A stretch of 64,000 nt of DNA from contig NZ_LRPB01000049.1 of NCBI RefSeq assembly GCF_001592945.1, positions 310,001 to 374,000 of the forward strand. Direction: 5' to 3'. The notes below the pieces were generated by a model. The model saw nothing but the letters and a program-made list of their open reading frames with translations. It searched no databases and had not been told where the DNA came from. Below are positions 44,025-53,464 of the stretch, in pieces; position 1 is the stretch's first letter; each line of letters opens with the position of its first letter. Source of the stretch: Roseivirga seohaensis. Lineage in GTDB: Bacteria; Bacteroidota; Bacteroidia; Cytophagales; Cyclobacteriaceae. The position numbers and the translations under genes are program-made.

Positions 44025-45058
44025 TATCTGAATATTCTTCTTTCGTTCAGTGCTTTTTGGAACAAGGCTGCATTCTTATTATGCTGAACCAATGTTTTGG
44101 CGAACCTGTGATACCCAGAAAAATCTTCTTTGGCACACATATAAATATAATCATGCTTTTCGTAATTCAATACAGCATCTATAGAAGAGATGGTGGGTAA
44201 GTTAATTGGCCCAGGAGGTAAGCCTCTATTTAAATAAGTATTGTATGGGCTTTGAACTCTCTTGTGCTCATTCAACACCCTTTGAATTGTAAAGTCACCC
44301 AAGGCATAAACTAAAGTGGGGTCGGCCTGAAGCGCAATATTTCTTTCAAGTCGGTTGAGGTAAAGCCCTGCAATTGTTGGGCGCTCGTCATTTTTTATAC
44401 TTTCGGCCTGAACAATAGAAGCTAAAACGGATACCTGAACAGGCGTTAAGTCTAATGTTTTTGCTTTTGCCAATCTGTCTGCCGTCCAAAATTTCTTATG
44501 TTCTTCGGCCATTTTTGAGAATAATTCCTCAGGCTTAATTGTCCAGTATACCTCATAGGTATTGGGCAAAAACAAGGTCATTACATTTTCTGTATTTACT
44601 CCATATTTTTCCAAGAAGGCATCATCATTTAAGAGTGTTTCAAATTCAGTTGGTTGAATACCAGTATTGTCAGTGATTTTTTCAGCCAGTTCATGTTTCA
44701 ACCTAACATTATTGAAAGTAATTCTAACAGGCATTTGATCGCCTGCTCTGAGCATTCTTACCGCTTCAAGGTTCGACATACCAGACTTCAAGTAATAAAC
44801 TCCAGGTTTTACCAAATCTTGGTAACCCATGGTTTTTGATACAAAACTGAATGATATAGGATCATTGATGATGTTGGCATCGTAAAATTTGTTTCGTACT
44901 TCATCAAATCCTTCACCATATTCAATTGTAATAGAAGTATCGGCTTGCTCAATAAGAATATTGGCCCCGTAAAACATTTGGTAGAAATAAAAACTAAAGG
45001 AGGTGAGGAGTACCGAAAACACCACCATTGCTAACAGGAAAATCTTTCTTTTCTTCAT
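44024..45058 (-). CDS. mltG: endolytic murein transglycosylase
   Basis: Cleaves nascent glycan strands of peptidoglycan and so ends their elongation. The 344-aa protein has an N-terminal anchor ('IFLLAMVVFSVLLTSFSFYFYQ'), a LysM-like region and a YceG domain with the catalytic glutamate in 'LASIVQAESIKNDERPTIAGLYLNRL', then 'LQADPTLVYALGDF', 'SPYNTYLNRGLPPGPINLP'. These motifs are intact. It acts at the outer face of the inner membrane. It is divergent from the threonylcarbamoyl-AMP synthase gene across 54 nt. Confidence 0.95.
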   Translation of the reverse strand: MKKRKIFLLAMVVFSVLLTSFSFYFYQMFYGANILIEQADTSITIEYGEGFDEVRNKFYDANIINDPISFSFVSKTMGYQDLVKPGVYYLKSGMSNLEAVRMLRAGDQMPVRITFNNVRLKHELAEKITDNTGIQPTEFETLLNDDAFLEKYGVNTENVMTLFLPNTYEVYWTIKPEELFSKMAEEHKKFWTADRLAKAKTLDLTPVQVSVLASIVQAESIKNDERPTIAGLYLNRLERNIALQADPTLVYALGDFTIQRVLNEHKRVQSPYNTYLNRGLPPGPINLPTISSIDAVLNYEKHDYIYMCAKEDFSGYHRFAKTLVQHNKNAALFQKALNERRIFR

Positions 45059-45112
45059 TGGGTTACAAAAATAGGGTTTTTGTCATAACTTCGATTCGTT
45101 AAATGAAGACTA

Positions 45113-45736
45113 ATGCAAGCCGAATTAATAAGACTTTATCCTGAGAACCCTGAACAGGAAAAAATCGATTATATCGTATCGGTTTTGAGAGACGGGGGAG
45201 TAATTATTTACCCAACCGATACAGTATATGGTATTGGTTGTGATTTTTCGAATACCAAAGCAGTAGAGCGGGTTTGTAAAATCAAAAACGTAAAACCCCA
45301 AAACCTTTCATTTATTTGTTACGATTTGAGTGAGATTTCTGAATACGTAAAACAGCTTAGCACTCCCGTGTTTAAAATGATGAAGAAGGTACTTCCAGGG
45401 CCTTATACCTTTATTTTAAACTCCAACAGTAGTGTGCCGAAAATCTTGAATGCCAAGAAGAAAACGGTGGGGATTAGAGTGCCTAACAATAGTATTCCGC
45501 GTCTTTTGGTAAAAGAACTAGGGCGGCCAATCATTACTTCTTCTATTCAGGGTGAAGACGATGTGATTGAATACTCAACTGATCCGAGTTTGATTTTCGA
45601 GAAGTACGAAAACCTTGTAGATATTGTAATTGATGGGGGTTATGGAGGTAATGTGCCTTCAACCGTTATTGATTGCTCTAACGACCAATTCGAGATTATT
45701 AGAGAAGGTTTGGGAGAGACTGAAGGGTTGTTTTGA
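45113..45736 (+). CDS. L-threonylcarbamoyladenylate synthase (YrdC/Sua5 family)
   Basis: Makes threonylcarbamoyl-AMP from threonine, bicarbonate and ATP for the t6A37 modification of tRNAs. The 207-aa product shows 'VLRDGGVIIYPTDTVYGIGCDFSNTKAVERVCKIKNV', 'PGPYTFIL', 'TVGIRVPNNSIPRLLVKELGRPIITSSIQ' and 'STVIDCSNDQFEIIREG', the complete YrdC domain without a Sua5 tail. Its stop TGA overlaps the WbqC ATG (TGATG), so they are coupled. Confidence 0.93.
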   Translation: MQAELIRLYPENPEQEKIDYIVSVLRDGGVIIYPTDTVYGIGCDFSNTKAVERVCKIKNVKPQNLSFICYDLSEISEYVKQLSTPVFKMMKKVLPGPYTFILNSNSSVPKILNAKKKTVGIRVPNNSIPRLLVKELGRPIITSSIQGEDDVIEYSTDPSLIFEKYENLVDIVIDGGYGGNVPSTVIDCSNDQFEIIREGLGETEGLF

Positions 45737-46374
45737 TGCAGAACATTCTCATAGAACTTCATTATTTACCCTCTATCGCTTACTTTTCTGCGCTTTATAA
45801 AGCAGATGAGATATACATCGCAAGCCAAGGGCGGTTTGAAAAAAGAACTTATTTAAATCGAAGTACAATTTTAACCTCGAATGGCCCGCTTGACTTATCG
45901 GTGCCTGTGTTTGGTGCGAATAAGAGAATTCCAATTCAGGAAGTTAAAATCGACTATCACGAAAAATGGGTGAACAATCATTGGCGTGCCATTCAGTCTG
46001 CCTATGGTAAATCGCCTTTCTTTGATTTCTATTCAGAAGAAGTAAAGGATATACTGTATTCTAGCCCAAGTCATTTATTTGCCCTTAACAAGTCATTACT
46101 GACAATGTGTCTCAAGTTTCTGCAAATTGACAAACCTGTGATTTGGCAAGAAAACATTGAAAAAATTACTAAACCCGATTTAATGGATATGAGGGGGGAT
46201 ATTCACCCTAGAAGGCCAATCTCGGAACTGCTTTGGTTCGACCCAAAACCTTATCAACAGATATTTGGCAGTAACTTTGTTTCAAACCTTAACATCTTAG
46301 ATCTTTTGTTTTGTACAGGCCCAGAAGCCTTAGAGGTTTTAAAGCGGTCAGTTGTTAGTTCATTGAACAAATAA
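45736..46374 (+). CDS. WbqC family protein
   Basis: The 212-aa product starts at the ATG at 45736, which shares its A with the preceding stop; the track's first codon is a TTG. The conserved opening 'LPSIAYFSALYKADEIYIASQGRFEKRTYLNRSTIL' and 'NHWRAIQSAYGKSPFFDFYSEEVKDIL' identify the WbqC family (PF08889). It has been annotated in O-antigen loci, but its activity has not been settled. Here it sits with a tRNA-modification gene, not a glycan locus. Likely cytoplasmic. Confidence 0.85.
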   Translation: MQNILIELHYLPSIAYFSALYKADEIYIASQGRFEKRTYLNRSTILTSNGPLDLSVPVFGANKRIPIQEVKIDYHEKWVNNHWRAIQSAYGKSPFFDFYSEEVKDILYSSPSHLFALNKSLLTMCLKFLQIDKPVIWQENIEKITKPDLMDMRGDIHPRRPISELLWFDPKPYQQIFGSNFVSNLNILDLLFCTGPEALEVLKRSVVSSLNK

Positions 46375-46467
46375 TCTTTTGATTACGTTTTGTGTTAGAT
46401 CGTAAATAGAAAATACTATATTGATCTATCCTATAATAATTAGAACAAGCCATTCAGAAAGGAATAA

Positions 46468-49026
46468 ATGGAAGCTAAATTTTCGAATAGAGTAAAAGAA
46501 GTCATTTCGCTGAGCCGTGAGGAGGCGCTTCGTTTGGGTCACGATTATATTGGCACGGAGCACCTTTTGCTAGGAATGATCAGAGAAGGAGAAGGCATCG
46601 CGGTGGGTATCTTGAAAAAACTTGGTACTTCGCTAGAAGAATTGCGAGAATCAGTGGAACGTGCAACCAAAGGTACGGCCAATCATAATGTCAAGAATTT
46701 GGCAAATATTCCGCTTACCCGTCAATCAGAAAAAGTACTTAAAATCACTTATTTAGAAGCAAAAATCTTTAAGAGCCAATTGATTGGTACTGAGCATTTG
46801 TTGCTTTCTATTTTAAGAGACGAAGACAATATTGCCACTCAGATTTTAGAAAAATTTGATGTGAACTACGAGGTTGTAAAGGAAATGCTGGAATACCAGA
46901 CAGACAATGAAACACCATTGGCATCATCTGACACAGATGATTCTGATGACGATTCTTCAAAAATGTTTGGAGGCGGATCGGGAGCTTCTTCCGATAAGCC
47001 AGGCCAAAAAGGCACTGAAAAATCGCGCACGCCTGTGCTCGATAACTTTGGTCGCGACCTGACCAAATATGCGGAAGAAGATAAGCTCGACCCGATTGTG
47101 GGGAGAGAGAAAGAAATTGAGCGTGTAGCTCAAATCTTAAGTAGAAGAAAAAAGAACAATCCGATTCTTATTGGAGAGCCAGGCGTGGGTAAATCTGCTA
47201 TTGCCGAAGGTTTGGCTTTAAGAATTATTCAGAAGAAAGTGTCGAGAATACTGTTCAATAAAAGAGTAGTAACGCTCGATTTGGCATCTCTTGTAGCTGG
47301 TACTAAATACAGAGGCCAGTTTGAAGAGCGAATGAAAGCTGTAATGAACGAGCTTGAAAAGTCGCCTGAAGTGATCCTGTTTATTGATGAGCTGCATACC
47401 ATTGTTGGCGCAGGTGGGGCATCGGGTTCGCTAGATGCTTCTAACATGTTTAAGCCAGCCTTAGCTCGTGGCGAAATTCAATGCATTGGAGCGACAACTT
47501 TGGATGAGTATCGTCAGTATATCGAGAAAGATGGTGCTTTAGCGAGACGTTTTCAACAAGTAATGGTGGATCCAACTACAGTTGAGGAAACCGCTATGAT
47601 TCTTGAAAATATCAAAGAAAAGTATGAAGAACACCACCATGTAAATTATACTCCAGAGGCAATTAAGGCCTGTGTAGCGCTTTCTGATCGTTATATTTCT
47701 GATCGTTTTCTGCCAGATAAGGCCATAGACGTTTTAGATGAAGCGGGTGCAAGAGTACACATCAACAATATCCATGTACCAGATGATATTGTTAGTTTAG
47801 AGGCTGCCATTGAGGATATTAAGAAAGAAAAAAATCGAGTAGTTAAAAGTCAGAAATACGAAGAGGCTGCTCAATTAAGAGATAAAGAAAAGAAACTCAT
47901 TGATCAGCTTGATAGAGCGAAGGCCAAATGGGAAGATGAAAGTAAAGCGAAGCGCTATACAGTTGATGAAGAAAATGTAGCCGAAGTTATCGCTATGATG
48001 ACGGGTATTCCTACAAAACGAATTGCACAAAAAGAGCAATCAAAACTGGTAGGAATGGGCGAACAACTTAAGAAACGCGTAATTGGTCAGGATGAGGCAA
48101 TTGCTAAATTGACCAAAGCGATTCAGCGTACCAGAGTTGGCCTAAAAGACCCAGGAAAGCCAATAGGAACCTTTGTTTTCTTAGGTCCTACTGGTGTTGG
48201 TAAAACAGAATTGGCCAAGGAGCTTTCAACCTATTTATTCGACAAAGAGGATTCTTTGGTAAGAATAGACATGAGTGAGTACATGGAGAAATTCTCGGTA
48301 TCTCGCTTGGTAGGAGCGCCTCCGGGCTATGTGGGTTACGAAGAGGGAGGTCAGCTTACTGAGAAAGTAAGAAGAAAGCCTTACTCTGTGGTGTTGCTCG
48401 ATGAAATTGAAAAAGCACACCCAGATGTTTTCAATATTCTATTACAGGTATTGGATGATGGTATTCTTACAGATGGTTTAGGCCGAAGAGTGGATTTCAG
48501 AAATACCATCATTATTATGACTTCGAATATTGGAGTACGTGACCTGAAGGATTTCGGAACTGGAATTGGTTTTAGCACTCAGTCGAGAAAGGAAAACGAG
48601 GACGCTGTAATGAAAGATACCATTCAACGTGCTTTGAAAAAGACTTTCAGCCCTGAGTTTTTAAACCGTTTGGATGATGTGATTATTTTCAATTCTTTAG
48701 GAAGAGAAGACATTCACAAAATCATCGATATCACACTCAGTAAATTATTTACCCGTGTTGAAGAAATGGGTTATAAAATTGAGTTGACCGAAAAAGCTAA
48801 GGATTTCTTGGCCGATAAAGGTTTTGACCCTCAGTTTGGTGCCAGACCTTTGAACAGAGCAATTCAGAAATATTTGGAAGATCAAATTGCTGAAGAAATT
48901 CTGAAAGGAAGCGTGAATGAAGGTGATACTCTTGTTGCCGACTACAGCGGAGAAGGTGAGGCCTTAACGTTGAAAACAAAGAAGAAAAAAGCGAGTAAAA
49001 AGAAAGAAGAAGGGCCTAAAGAATAA
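46468..49026 (+). CDS. clpC: ATP-dependent Clp protease ATP-binding subunit ClpC
   Basis: An 852-aa double AAA+ unfoldase that feeds substrates to ClpP. Order: two Clp_N repeats (residues 1-145), a Ser/Gly-rich linker, AAA-1 with Walker A 'GEPGVGKSA' and Walker B 'ILFIDELHTI', a UVR-bearing middle domain ('EEAAQLRDKEKKLIDQL'), AAA-2 with 'GPTGVGKTE' and 'VVLLDEIEKAH', and a C-terminal D2-small domain. A ClpP-contacting loop ('TGIGFS' region) is present. The C-terminal tail is lysine-rich (KTKKKKASKKKE). No mcsA/mcsB/ctsR neighbours. A terminator follows at 49052. Confidence 0.97.
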   Translation: MEAKFSNRVKEVISLSREEALRLGHDYIGTEHLLLGMIREGEGIAVGILKKLGTSLEELRESVERATKGTANHNVKNLANIPLTRQSEKVLKITYLEAKIFKSQLIGTEHLLLSILRDEDNIATQILEKFDVNYEVVKEMLEYQTDNETPLASSDTDDSDDDSSKMFGGGSGASSDKPGQKGTEKSRTPVLDNFGRDLTKYAEEDKLDPIVGREKEIERVAQILSRRKKNNPILIGEPGVGKSAIAEGLALRIIQKKVSRILFNKRVVTLDLASLVAGTKYRGQFEERMKAVMNELEKSPEVILFIDELHTIVGAGGASGSLDASNMFKPALARGEIQCIGATTLDEYRQYIEKDGALARRFQQVMVDPTTVEETAMILENIKEKYEEHHHVNYTPEAIKACVALSDRYISDRFLPDKAIDVLDEAGARVHINNIHVPDDIVSLEAAIEDIKKEKNRVVKSQKYEEAAQLRDKEKKLIDQLDRAKAKWEDESKAKRYTVDEENVAEVIAMMTGIPTKRIAQKEQSKLVGMGEQLKKRVIGQDEAIAKLTKAIQRTRVGLKDPGKPIGTFVFLGPTGVGKTELAKELSTYLFDKEDSLVRIDMSEYMEKFSVSRLVGAPPGYVGYEEGGQLTEKVRRKPYSVVLLDEIEKAHPDVFNILLQVLDDGILTDGLGRRVDFRNTIIIMTSNIGVRDLKDFGTGIGFSTQSRKENEDAVMKDTIQRALKKTFSPEFLNRLDDVIIFNSLGREDIHKIIDITLSKLFTRVEEMGYKIELTEKAKDFLADKGFDPQFGARPLNRAIQKYLEDQIAEEILKGSVNEGDTLVADYSGEGEALTLKTKKKKASKKKEEGPKE

Positions 49027-49051
49027 ATAGGTGTACTTCGCTAAATATATG

Positions 49052-49078
49052 AAAACCCCGGCCTTTGGTTGGGGTTTT
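49052..49078 (+). terminator. rho-independent terminator after clpC
   Basis: AAAACCCC (49052-49059) pairs with GGGGTTTT (49071-49078) across an 11-nt loop, ending in a T-rich tract (ttttcttttg). It lies 25 nt after the clpC stop. Confidence 0.8.
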
Positions 49079-49182
49079 CTTTTGTTCGTCTTGGGGTGAA
49101 AAAAGAAAAGGAGCCCCGTATGAACTCCTTATCAACCAAAACATATTTGTATCAAATCATTTTTACGAAGGGATTTGAAAAC

Positions 49183-49413
49183 TTACAATTCTGTAACGAA
49201 CCCTAAATGCTCTAACGTATTTAAAAAGTTCGATAATTTATTAACGATAACCTCCCTCTCCTTGCCAAGGGCTTACAACTTGAGGTTCGTTTCCGCTTGG
49301 TCTTTTGCGGAAAACTTCGTGAAGATGATTCTGTCAAAAAATTGCTGTTGCTCTAGTGTACTTATTGCCCTAATCGAAGCATAATAACTTGCTTTGACCT
49401 GCCATTAATGAAG
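49183..49413 (-). pseudogene. possible decayed gene on the minus strand
   Basis: The minus-strand frame reads 'ASYYASIRAISTLEQQQFFD', then 'RIIFTKFSAKDQAETNLKL', an in-frame TAA (49273-49275), then 'ALGKEREVIVNKLSNFLNTL' and 'EHLGFVTEL' to a TAA at 49183-49185. The composition is that of a charged helical protein on both sides of the stop, and the frame is kept, so one substitution may have broken it. A start codon is absent (a TAA precedes the Trp). Family not recognised. Chance is a real alternative. Confidence 0.25.
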
Positions 49414-49568
49414 GTTAAAAAATAAGCAGGTATAAGTGACTTTTGCCAAAAAGCCTGTCATAGATAAAATGATTTGCCATAAGACTGAAGGGCTTTTTAA
49501 GTGAAAATATTCTTACTATCAATCATTTTTTATTTGAACATTGCAGGCATTTACTATCTTAATAAGAT

Positions 49569-51095
49569 ATGAGGGAAATACAGAAAATTGAACTGAGACA
49601 ACTTGAAATTAGTGACTTCAAAAACTTAACCGAATCTATGAAAGCGGCCTACGAAAATTGGTCGGGAGGCTGGTGGGACGAACATCATATTCAGAAACTC
49701 ATAGATATTTTTCCTGAAGGTCAGTTGGTGATTGTAGCCGATGATGAAATAGCAGGTTGCGCGCTAAGCTTAATTGTAGATTATGACAAGTTTGGGGACA
49801 ACCACACTTATGCGAAAATAACTGGCAACTACACTTTTTCTACCCACGACCCTAATGGCGATGTAATTTATGGTATCGAGGTGTTTATAAAGCCTGACTT
49901 TAGAGGCTTGCGCTTGGGTCGAAGACTTTATGATGCCCGTAAGGAGCTTTGCGAAAACTTGAACCTAGAGGCGGTTGTTTTTGGTGGTCGAATTCCGAAT
50001 TATCATAAATACTCAAATGAGCTTACCCCAAGGCAGTACATAGATAAAGTAAAGTTAAAGGAACTATACGATCCAACCCTGACCTTCCAGCTGAGCAATG
50101 ATTTTCACGTAAACAAGGTGATTAAAGGCTACATGCCGGGTGATGACGAGTCGGAGGATTATGCAGTACTTTTAGAGTGGAACAATATCTATTATGTTGA
50201 GCAAGAGCCGCAACTTAGTGATCAGAAGACAGTAGTTCGCTTAGGGCTAATTCAATGGCAAATGCGCCCGTACAATGGAATTGATGAGCTTTTCGAGCAG
50301 ATTGAATTTTTTGTCGATGCCGTTTCGGGTTACAAAAGTGATTTCGCTTTATTTCCTGAATTCTTTAATGCCCCTTTAATGGCAAAGTACAATCATCTTT
50401 CTGAGGCTGAAGCCATTCGTAAGCTAGCAGAGTTTACCGATGAAATTAGAGAGCGATTTTCCAAATTGGCGATTAGCTACAATGTAAACATCATTACAGG
50501 CAGTATGCCTAAAATGGATGGTCCTAAGCTATATAATGTTGGCTTTTTATGCCGAAGAGATGGTACTTTTGAAGAGTATACAAAAATGCATGTGACTCCA
50601 GATGAGGCCAAGTATTGGGGCTTAACGGGCGGAGATACCATTAAAGTTTATGAAACTGATTGTGGCCCAATCGGTGTGTTGATTTGTTATGACGTGGAAT
50701 TTCCTGAGCTGCCAAGAATTTTGGCCAATGATGGCATGAACATACTTTTCGTTCCGTTCCTGACTGATACCCAAAACGGATACTCCCGTGTACGCTATTG
50801 CGCTAGAGCAAGGGCAATTGAAAACGAATGTTACGTGGCCATTGCGGGTTCGGTAGGTAACCTTCCTAAGGTTGAAAACATGGACATTCAGTTTGCACAG
50901 TCAGTGGTTTTTACTCCCTGCGATTTTGCTTTCCCAACCACAGGAATTAAAGCCGAGGCCACGCCAAATACAGAAATGATTTTAGTAGCCGATGTAGATT
51001 TGGACTTGCTCTGGACGCTACATAACAAGGGTGCAGTTCGTAACTTGAAAGACAGAAGAACGGATGTTTATGATATTCAACTGAAAAAGAAATAA
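49569..51095 (+). CDS. GNAT acetyltransferase fused to carbon-nitrogen hydrolase (nitrilase superfamily)
   Basis: A 508-aa two-domain protein. Residues 1-190 form a GNAT acetyltransferase ('YGIEVFIKPDFRGLRLGRRLYDARKELCENL', with the acetyl-CoA loop RGLRLGRRL). Residues 220-505 are a nitrilase/amidase domain with the triad in 'FPEFF' (Glu), 'KMHVTPDE' (Lys) and 'LICYDVEFPELPRIL' (Cys), plus 'CARARAIENECYVAIAGSVG'. Such fusions recur in Bacteroidota without a known substrate; one idea is acetylation and amide hydrolysis on one metabolite. It is followed after 3 nt by an AstE-like peptidase gene, so the two may form a pathway. Confidence 0.92.
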   Translation: MREIQKIELRQLEISDFKNLTESMKAAYENWSGGWWDEHHIQKLIDIFPEGQLVIVADDEIAGCALSLIVDYDKFGDNHTYAKITGNYTFSTHDPNGDVIYGIEVFIKPDFRGLRLGRRLYDARKELCENLNLEAVVFGGRIPNYHKYSNELTPRQYIDKVKLKELYDPTLTFQLSNDFHVNKVIKGYMPGDDESEDYAVLLEWNNIYYVEQEPQLSDQKTVVRLGLIQWQMRPYNGIDELFEQIEFFVDAVSGYKSDFALFPEFFNAPLMAKYNHLSEAEAIRKLAEFTDEIRERFSKLAISYNVNIITGSMPKMDGPKLYNVGFLCRRDGTFEEYTKMHVTPDEAKYWGLTGGDTIKVYETDCGPIGVLICYDVEFPELPRILANDGMNILFVPFLTDTQNGYSRVRYCARARAIENECYVAIAGSVGNLPKVENMDIQFAQSVVFTPCDFAFPTTGIKAEATPNTEMILVADVDLDLLWTLHNKGAVRNLKDRRTDVYDIQLKKK

Positions 51096-51098
51096 GTA

Positions 51099-52046
51099 TT
51101 GAGAACACCATTAGTAATCGGAGGCAAGCAAATATTGCCAGGTCAGGAGACTAAAATCAATATTAATATTGCGCGGCTCCCATCACATTCACCAATTGAT
51201 TTACACATTACTGTGGCTCGGTCGGAAATTGACGGGCCTACTTTGCTCCTCAGTGGAGGCATGCACGGTGATGAAATTAACGGTACCGAAATTGTCCGCA
51301 GAATTATTGAAAAAGACCAGCACATACCACGAGTGGGAACGGTGATCTGTATTCCCATCATTAATATGTTTGGCTTTATTCACTTTAGCCGCTATGTGCC
51401 CGATGGCAAAGATGTGAACAGGTCATTTCCGGGAAATAAAAATGGTTCTTTGGCCGCTAGGGTAGCCCATTATCTCACTACAGATATAATTCCTAAAATA
51501 GATATGGGTTTAGACTTCCATACGGGAGGGGCCGACCGCACGAACTATCCACAAATACGGTGCGCACTGAAGGAACCTAAAAATCAAAAGATTGCTGAAA
51601 TTTTTCAACCTTCATTTATTTTAAACAGTCCGTTTAGACCTAAATCTATGCGCCAAACTGCGGCTAAAATGGGCAAGCAAATATTGGTGTATGAAGGAGG
51701 CGAATCGGCCCGATTTGATGAATTTGCAATTCAACAAGGTATAAACGGGGCTTTAAGGGTAATGAAACATTTAGGTATGCGCGAACGCGCACCAGAAGCA
51801 CCACATGTCACCAAAACTATCAATAACTCATCGTGGATTAGAGCGAAAACCTCAGGTGTTTTCTTAACAATGGTTCCGTATGGTTCCGAAGTAGAGAAAA
51901 ACCAGCTTATCGGTCATATCAGTGACCCTTTTGGGGGTTCGAAAATTAAAATTAAAAGCCCTGTTTCAGGCTATGTGATAGGTTTGAATAACAATCCAAT
52001 CGTTCACCAAGGAGATGCCCTAATGCACATAGGGGTAAGAAAGTAA
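51099..52046 (+). CDS. succinylglutamate desuccinylase/aspartoacylase family protein (TTG start)
   Basis: A 315-aa zinc-dependent amidohydrolase of the M14-related AstE/AspA family. The metal-binding motif is 'GGMHGDEINGTEIVRRI' (H-x-x-E) and the third ligand histidine is in 'GLDFHTGG'. The catalytic glutamate lies in 'LVYEGGESARFDE'. A C-terminal region ('GVFLTMVPYGSEVEKNQLIGHISDPFG') has a biotinyl-lipoyl-like shape, as in the YkrV-type proteins. Initiation is at the TTG at 51099-51101, 3 nt after the GNAT-nitrilase stop. Substrate unknown; the context suggests an N-acylated amino acid or peptide. Confidence 0.85.
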   Translation: MRTPLVIGGKQILPGQETKININIARLPSHSPIDLHITVARSEIDGPTLLLSGGMHGDEINGTEIVRRIIEKDQHIPRVGTVICIPIINMFGFIHFSRYVPDGKDVNRSFPGNKNGSLAARVAHYLTTDIIPKIDMGLDFHTGGADRTNYPQIRCALKEPKNQKIAEIFQPSFILNSPFRPKSMRQTAAKMGKQILVYEGGESARFDEFAIQQGINGALRVMKHLGMRERAPEAPHVTKTINNSSWIRAKTSGVFLTMVPYGSEVEKNQLIGHISDPFGGSKIKIKSPVSGYVIGLNNNPIVHQGDALMHIGVRK

Positions 52047-52061
52047 AAGAGAAAAATCAGC

Positions 52062-53417
52062 ATGGAGAAGGAAGTGAAATCGTGGGAGCAACTGGCTGAA
52101 TTAATTGCTTCTTCCGATCAAGAGGGTATTCATGATTACATGGATGAAAATAAGTCGGAAGACATTATTCATGCTTTTAGCCATTTGAACAGAGCCGAGC
52201 AGAATGATTTGCTGGGGTTAATGAGTGCCGAAGATGGCGCAAGCTTACTGGAGCGAATTCCACAATCTCAAGCAGTTCAACTGATCGAAGATGTTGAAAC
52301 TGAAACAGCGGCTTCTATTCTAAACCAACTCTATTCCGATGAGCAAGTAGATATTATTTCTGAACTGGATGACGATGATGCACACGCCATTTTGGAGGAA
52401 ATGTATCCAAAAGAAGCAGAGAACATTCGTAGACTGATTCATTACGACTCAGACTGTGCTGGAGGTGTAATGATCACGGAATATTTGGCCTTTGAATGCA
52501 CCGAAACGGTGGGTGAAATCACCACCAAACTCCGTGATAATTCTGAAGAATACGAGGGCTATAATGTTCAATATATTTATGTGGTGGACAACGGAGTGTT
52601 TGTGGGTGTACTTCAAATGCGTGATTTACTGCTTTCAAAAGCCTCAGTTCCTCTTTCAAAAATTGTGATTAAAAATGCACTTACGGTAAAAGATACCGAC
52701 CATCTCACCGACCTCATCAGTTTTTTCGATAAATACGATTTTTATGGGGTACCTGTAGTAAACAATGATAATGTGCTACTCGGTATTGTAATGCGTAAGC
52801 ATGTAAGAGAGGCAGAAAACGATCGTTTTAATACGGAGTTGTTAGAAACTCAAGGTATTGTGGGCGGGGAAGAACTGCGTACCATGCCCGTTTTACTTCG
52901 TTCACGTAGAAGGCTTTCTTGGCTGAGTGTTAACATTCTATTGAATATAATTGCCGCCAGTGTAATCGCTTTTTATCAAGACACTCTGCAAGAAGTAATT
53001 GCTTTGGCTGTTTTTCTTCCTGTGATCTCAGATATGAGTGGCTGCTCTGGTAACCAAGCCGTAGCCGTAAGTTTAAGAGAGCTTTCGCTTGGGGTGGTAA
53101 AGCCTTATGAGTTAATGAGGGTGCTTTGGCAAGAAGTGAAAGTGGGCTTGATTAACGGAGTAGTGCTTGGTGCACTGATTGGTTTGGCAGCTTTCTTTTG
53201 GCAGGGCAATGCCTATTTGGGTTTAGTTGTAGGTGGTGCTTTGGCCATTAACACCGTGGTAGCTGTGGCTATTGGAGGTACAATTCCATTGTTTTTAAAG
53301 AAAATGAAAGTGGATCCAGCTTTGGCTTCCGGCCCAATTTTAACCACTGTTACCGATATGCTCGGTTTCTTCCTAGCCCTAACTTTCGCGGGTTTGGCGC
53401 TGGCGCATTTGGTTTGA
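52062..53417 (+). CDS. mgtE: magnesium transporter MgtE
   Basis: A 451-aa Mg(II) channel of the inner membrane. The cytoplasmic N domain (residues 1-125) is a superhelix ('GASLLERIPQSQAVQLIEDVETETAASILNQL'), followed by a CBS pair with 'ECTETVGEITTKLRD' and 'VVNNDNVLLGIVMRKHV'. A five-helix transmembrane domain follows ('LAVFLPVISDMSGCSGNQAVAVSLRELSLG' and 'DPALASGPILTTVTDMLGFFLALTFAGL'), containing the Mg-binding aspartate in 'TTVTDM'. Complete length. Gating by cytoplasmic Mg is known for the family. It starts 15 nt after the AstE-like gene. Confidence 0.96.
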   Translation: MEKEVKSWEQLAELIASSDQEGIHDYMDENKSEDIIHAFSHLNRAEQNDLLGLMSAEDGASLLERIPQSQAVQLIEDVETETAASILNQLYSDEQVDIISELDDDDAHAILEEMYPKEAENIRRLIHYDSDCAGGVMITEYLAFECTETVGEITTKLRDNSEEYEGYNVQYIYVVDNGVFVGVLQMRDLLLSKASVPLSKIVIKNALTVKDTDHLTDLISFFDKYDFYGVPVVNNDNVLLGIVMRKHVREAENDRFNTELLETQGIVGGEELRTMPVLLRSRRRLSWLSVNILLNIIAASVIAFYQDTLQEVIALAVFLPVISDMSGCSGNQAVAVSLRELSLGVVKPYELMRVLWQEVKVGLINGVVLGALIGLAAFFWQGNAYLGLVVGGALAINTVVAVAIGGTIPLFLKKMKVDPALASGPILTTVTDMLGFFLALTFAGLALAHLV

Positions 53418-53464
53418 TAACTCAGAAAATACCTTAATCTTCTTAATTTTTGTAAACAGTAAAT

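Larger units (their letters stand above)
49027..49568. other. 542-bp gap with terminator and a possible decayed gene
   Basis: It begins with the clpC terminator. The middle holds a minus-strand frame (49183 to about 49414) that reads like protein but has an in-frame stop and no ATG (entered separately). The right part is AT-rich and carries the promoter of the GNAT-nitrilase gene: TTTG is followed 18 nt later by TATCTTAA just before the ATG at 49569. No intact gene is supported. Confidence 0.5.

Noticed and set aside
49175-49384. 69-codon plus-strand frame in the clpC downstream gap
   Set aside because: TTG start, no family, cysteine/serine-rich composition; the opposite strand looks more protein-like.
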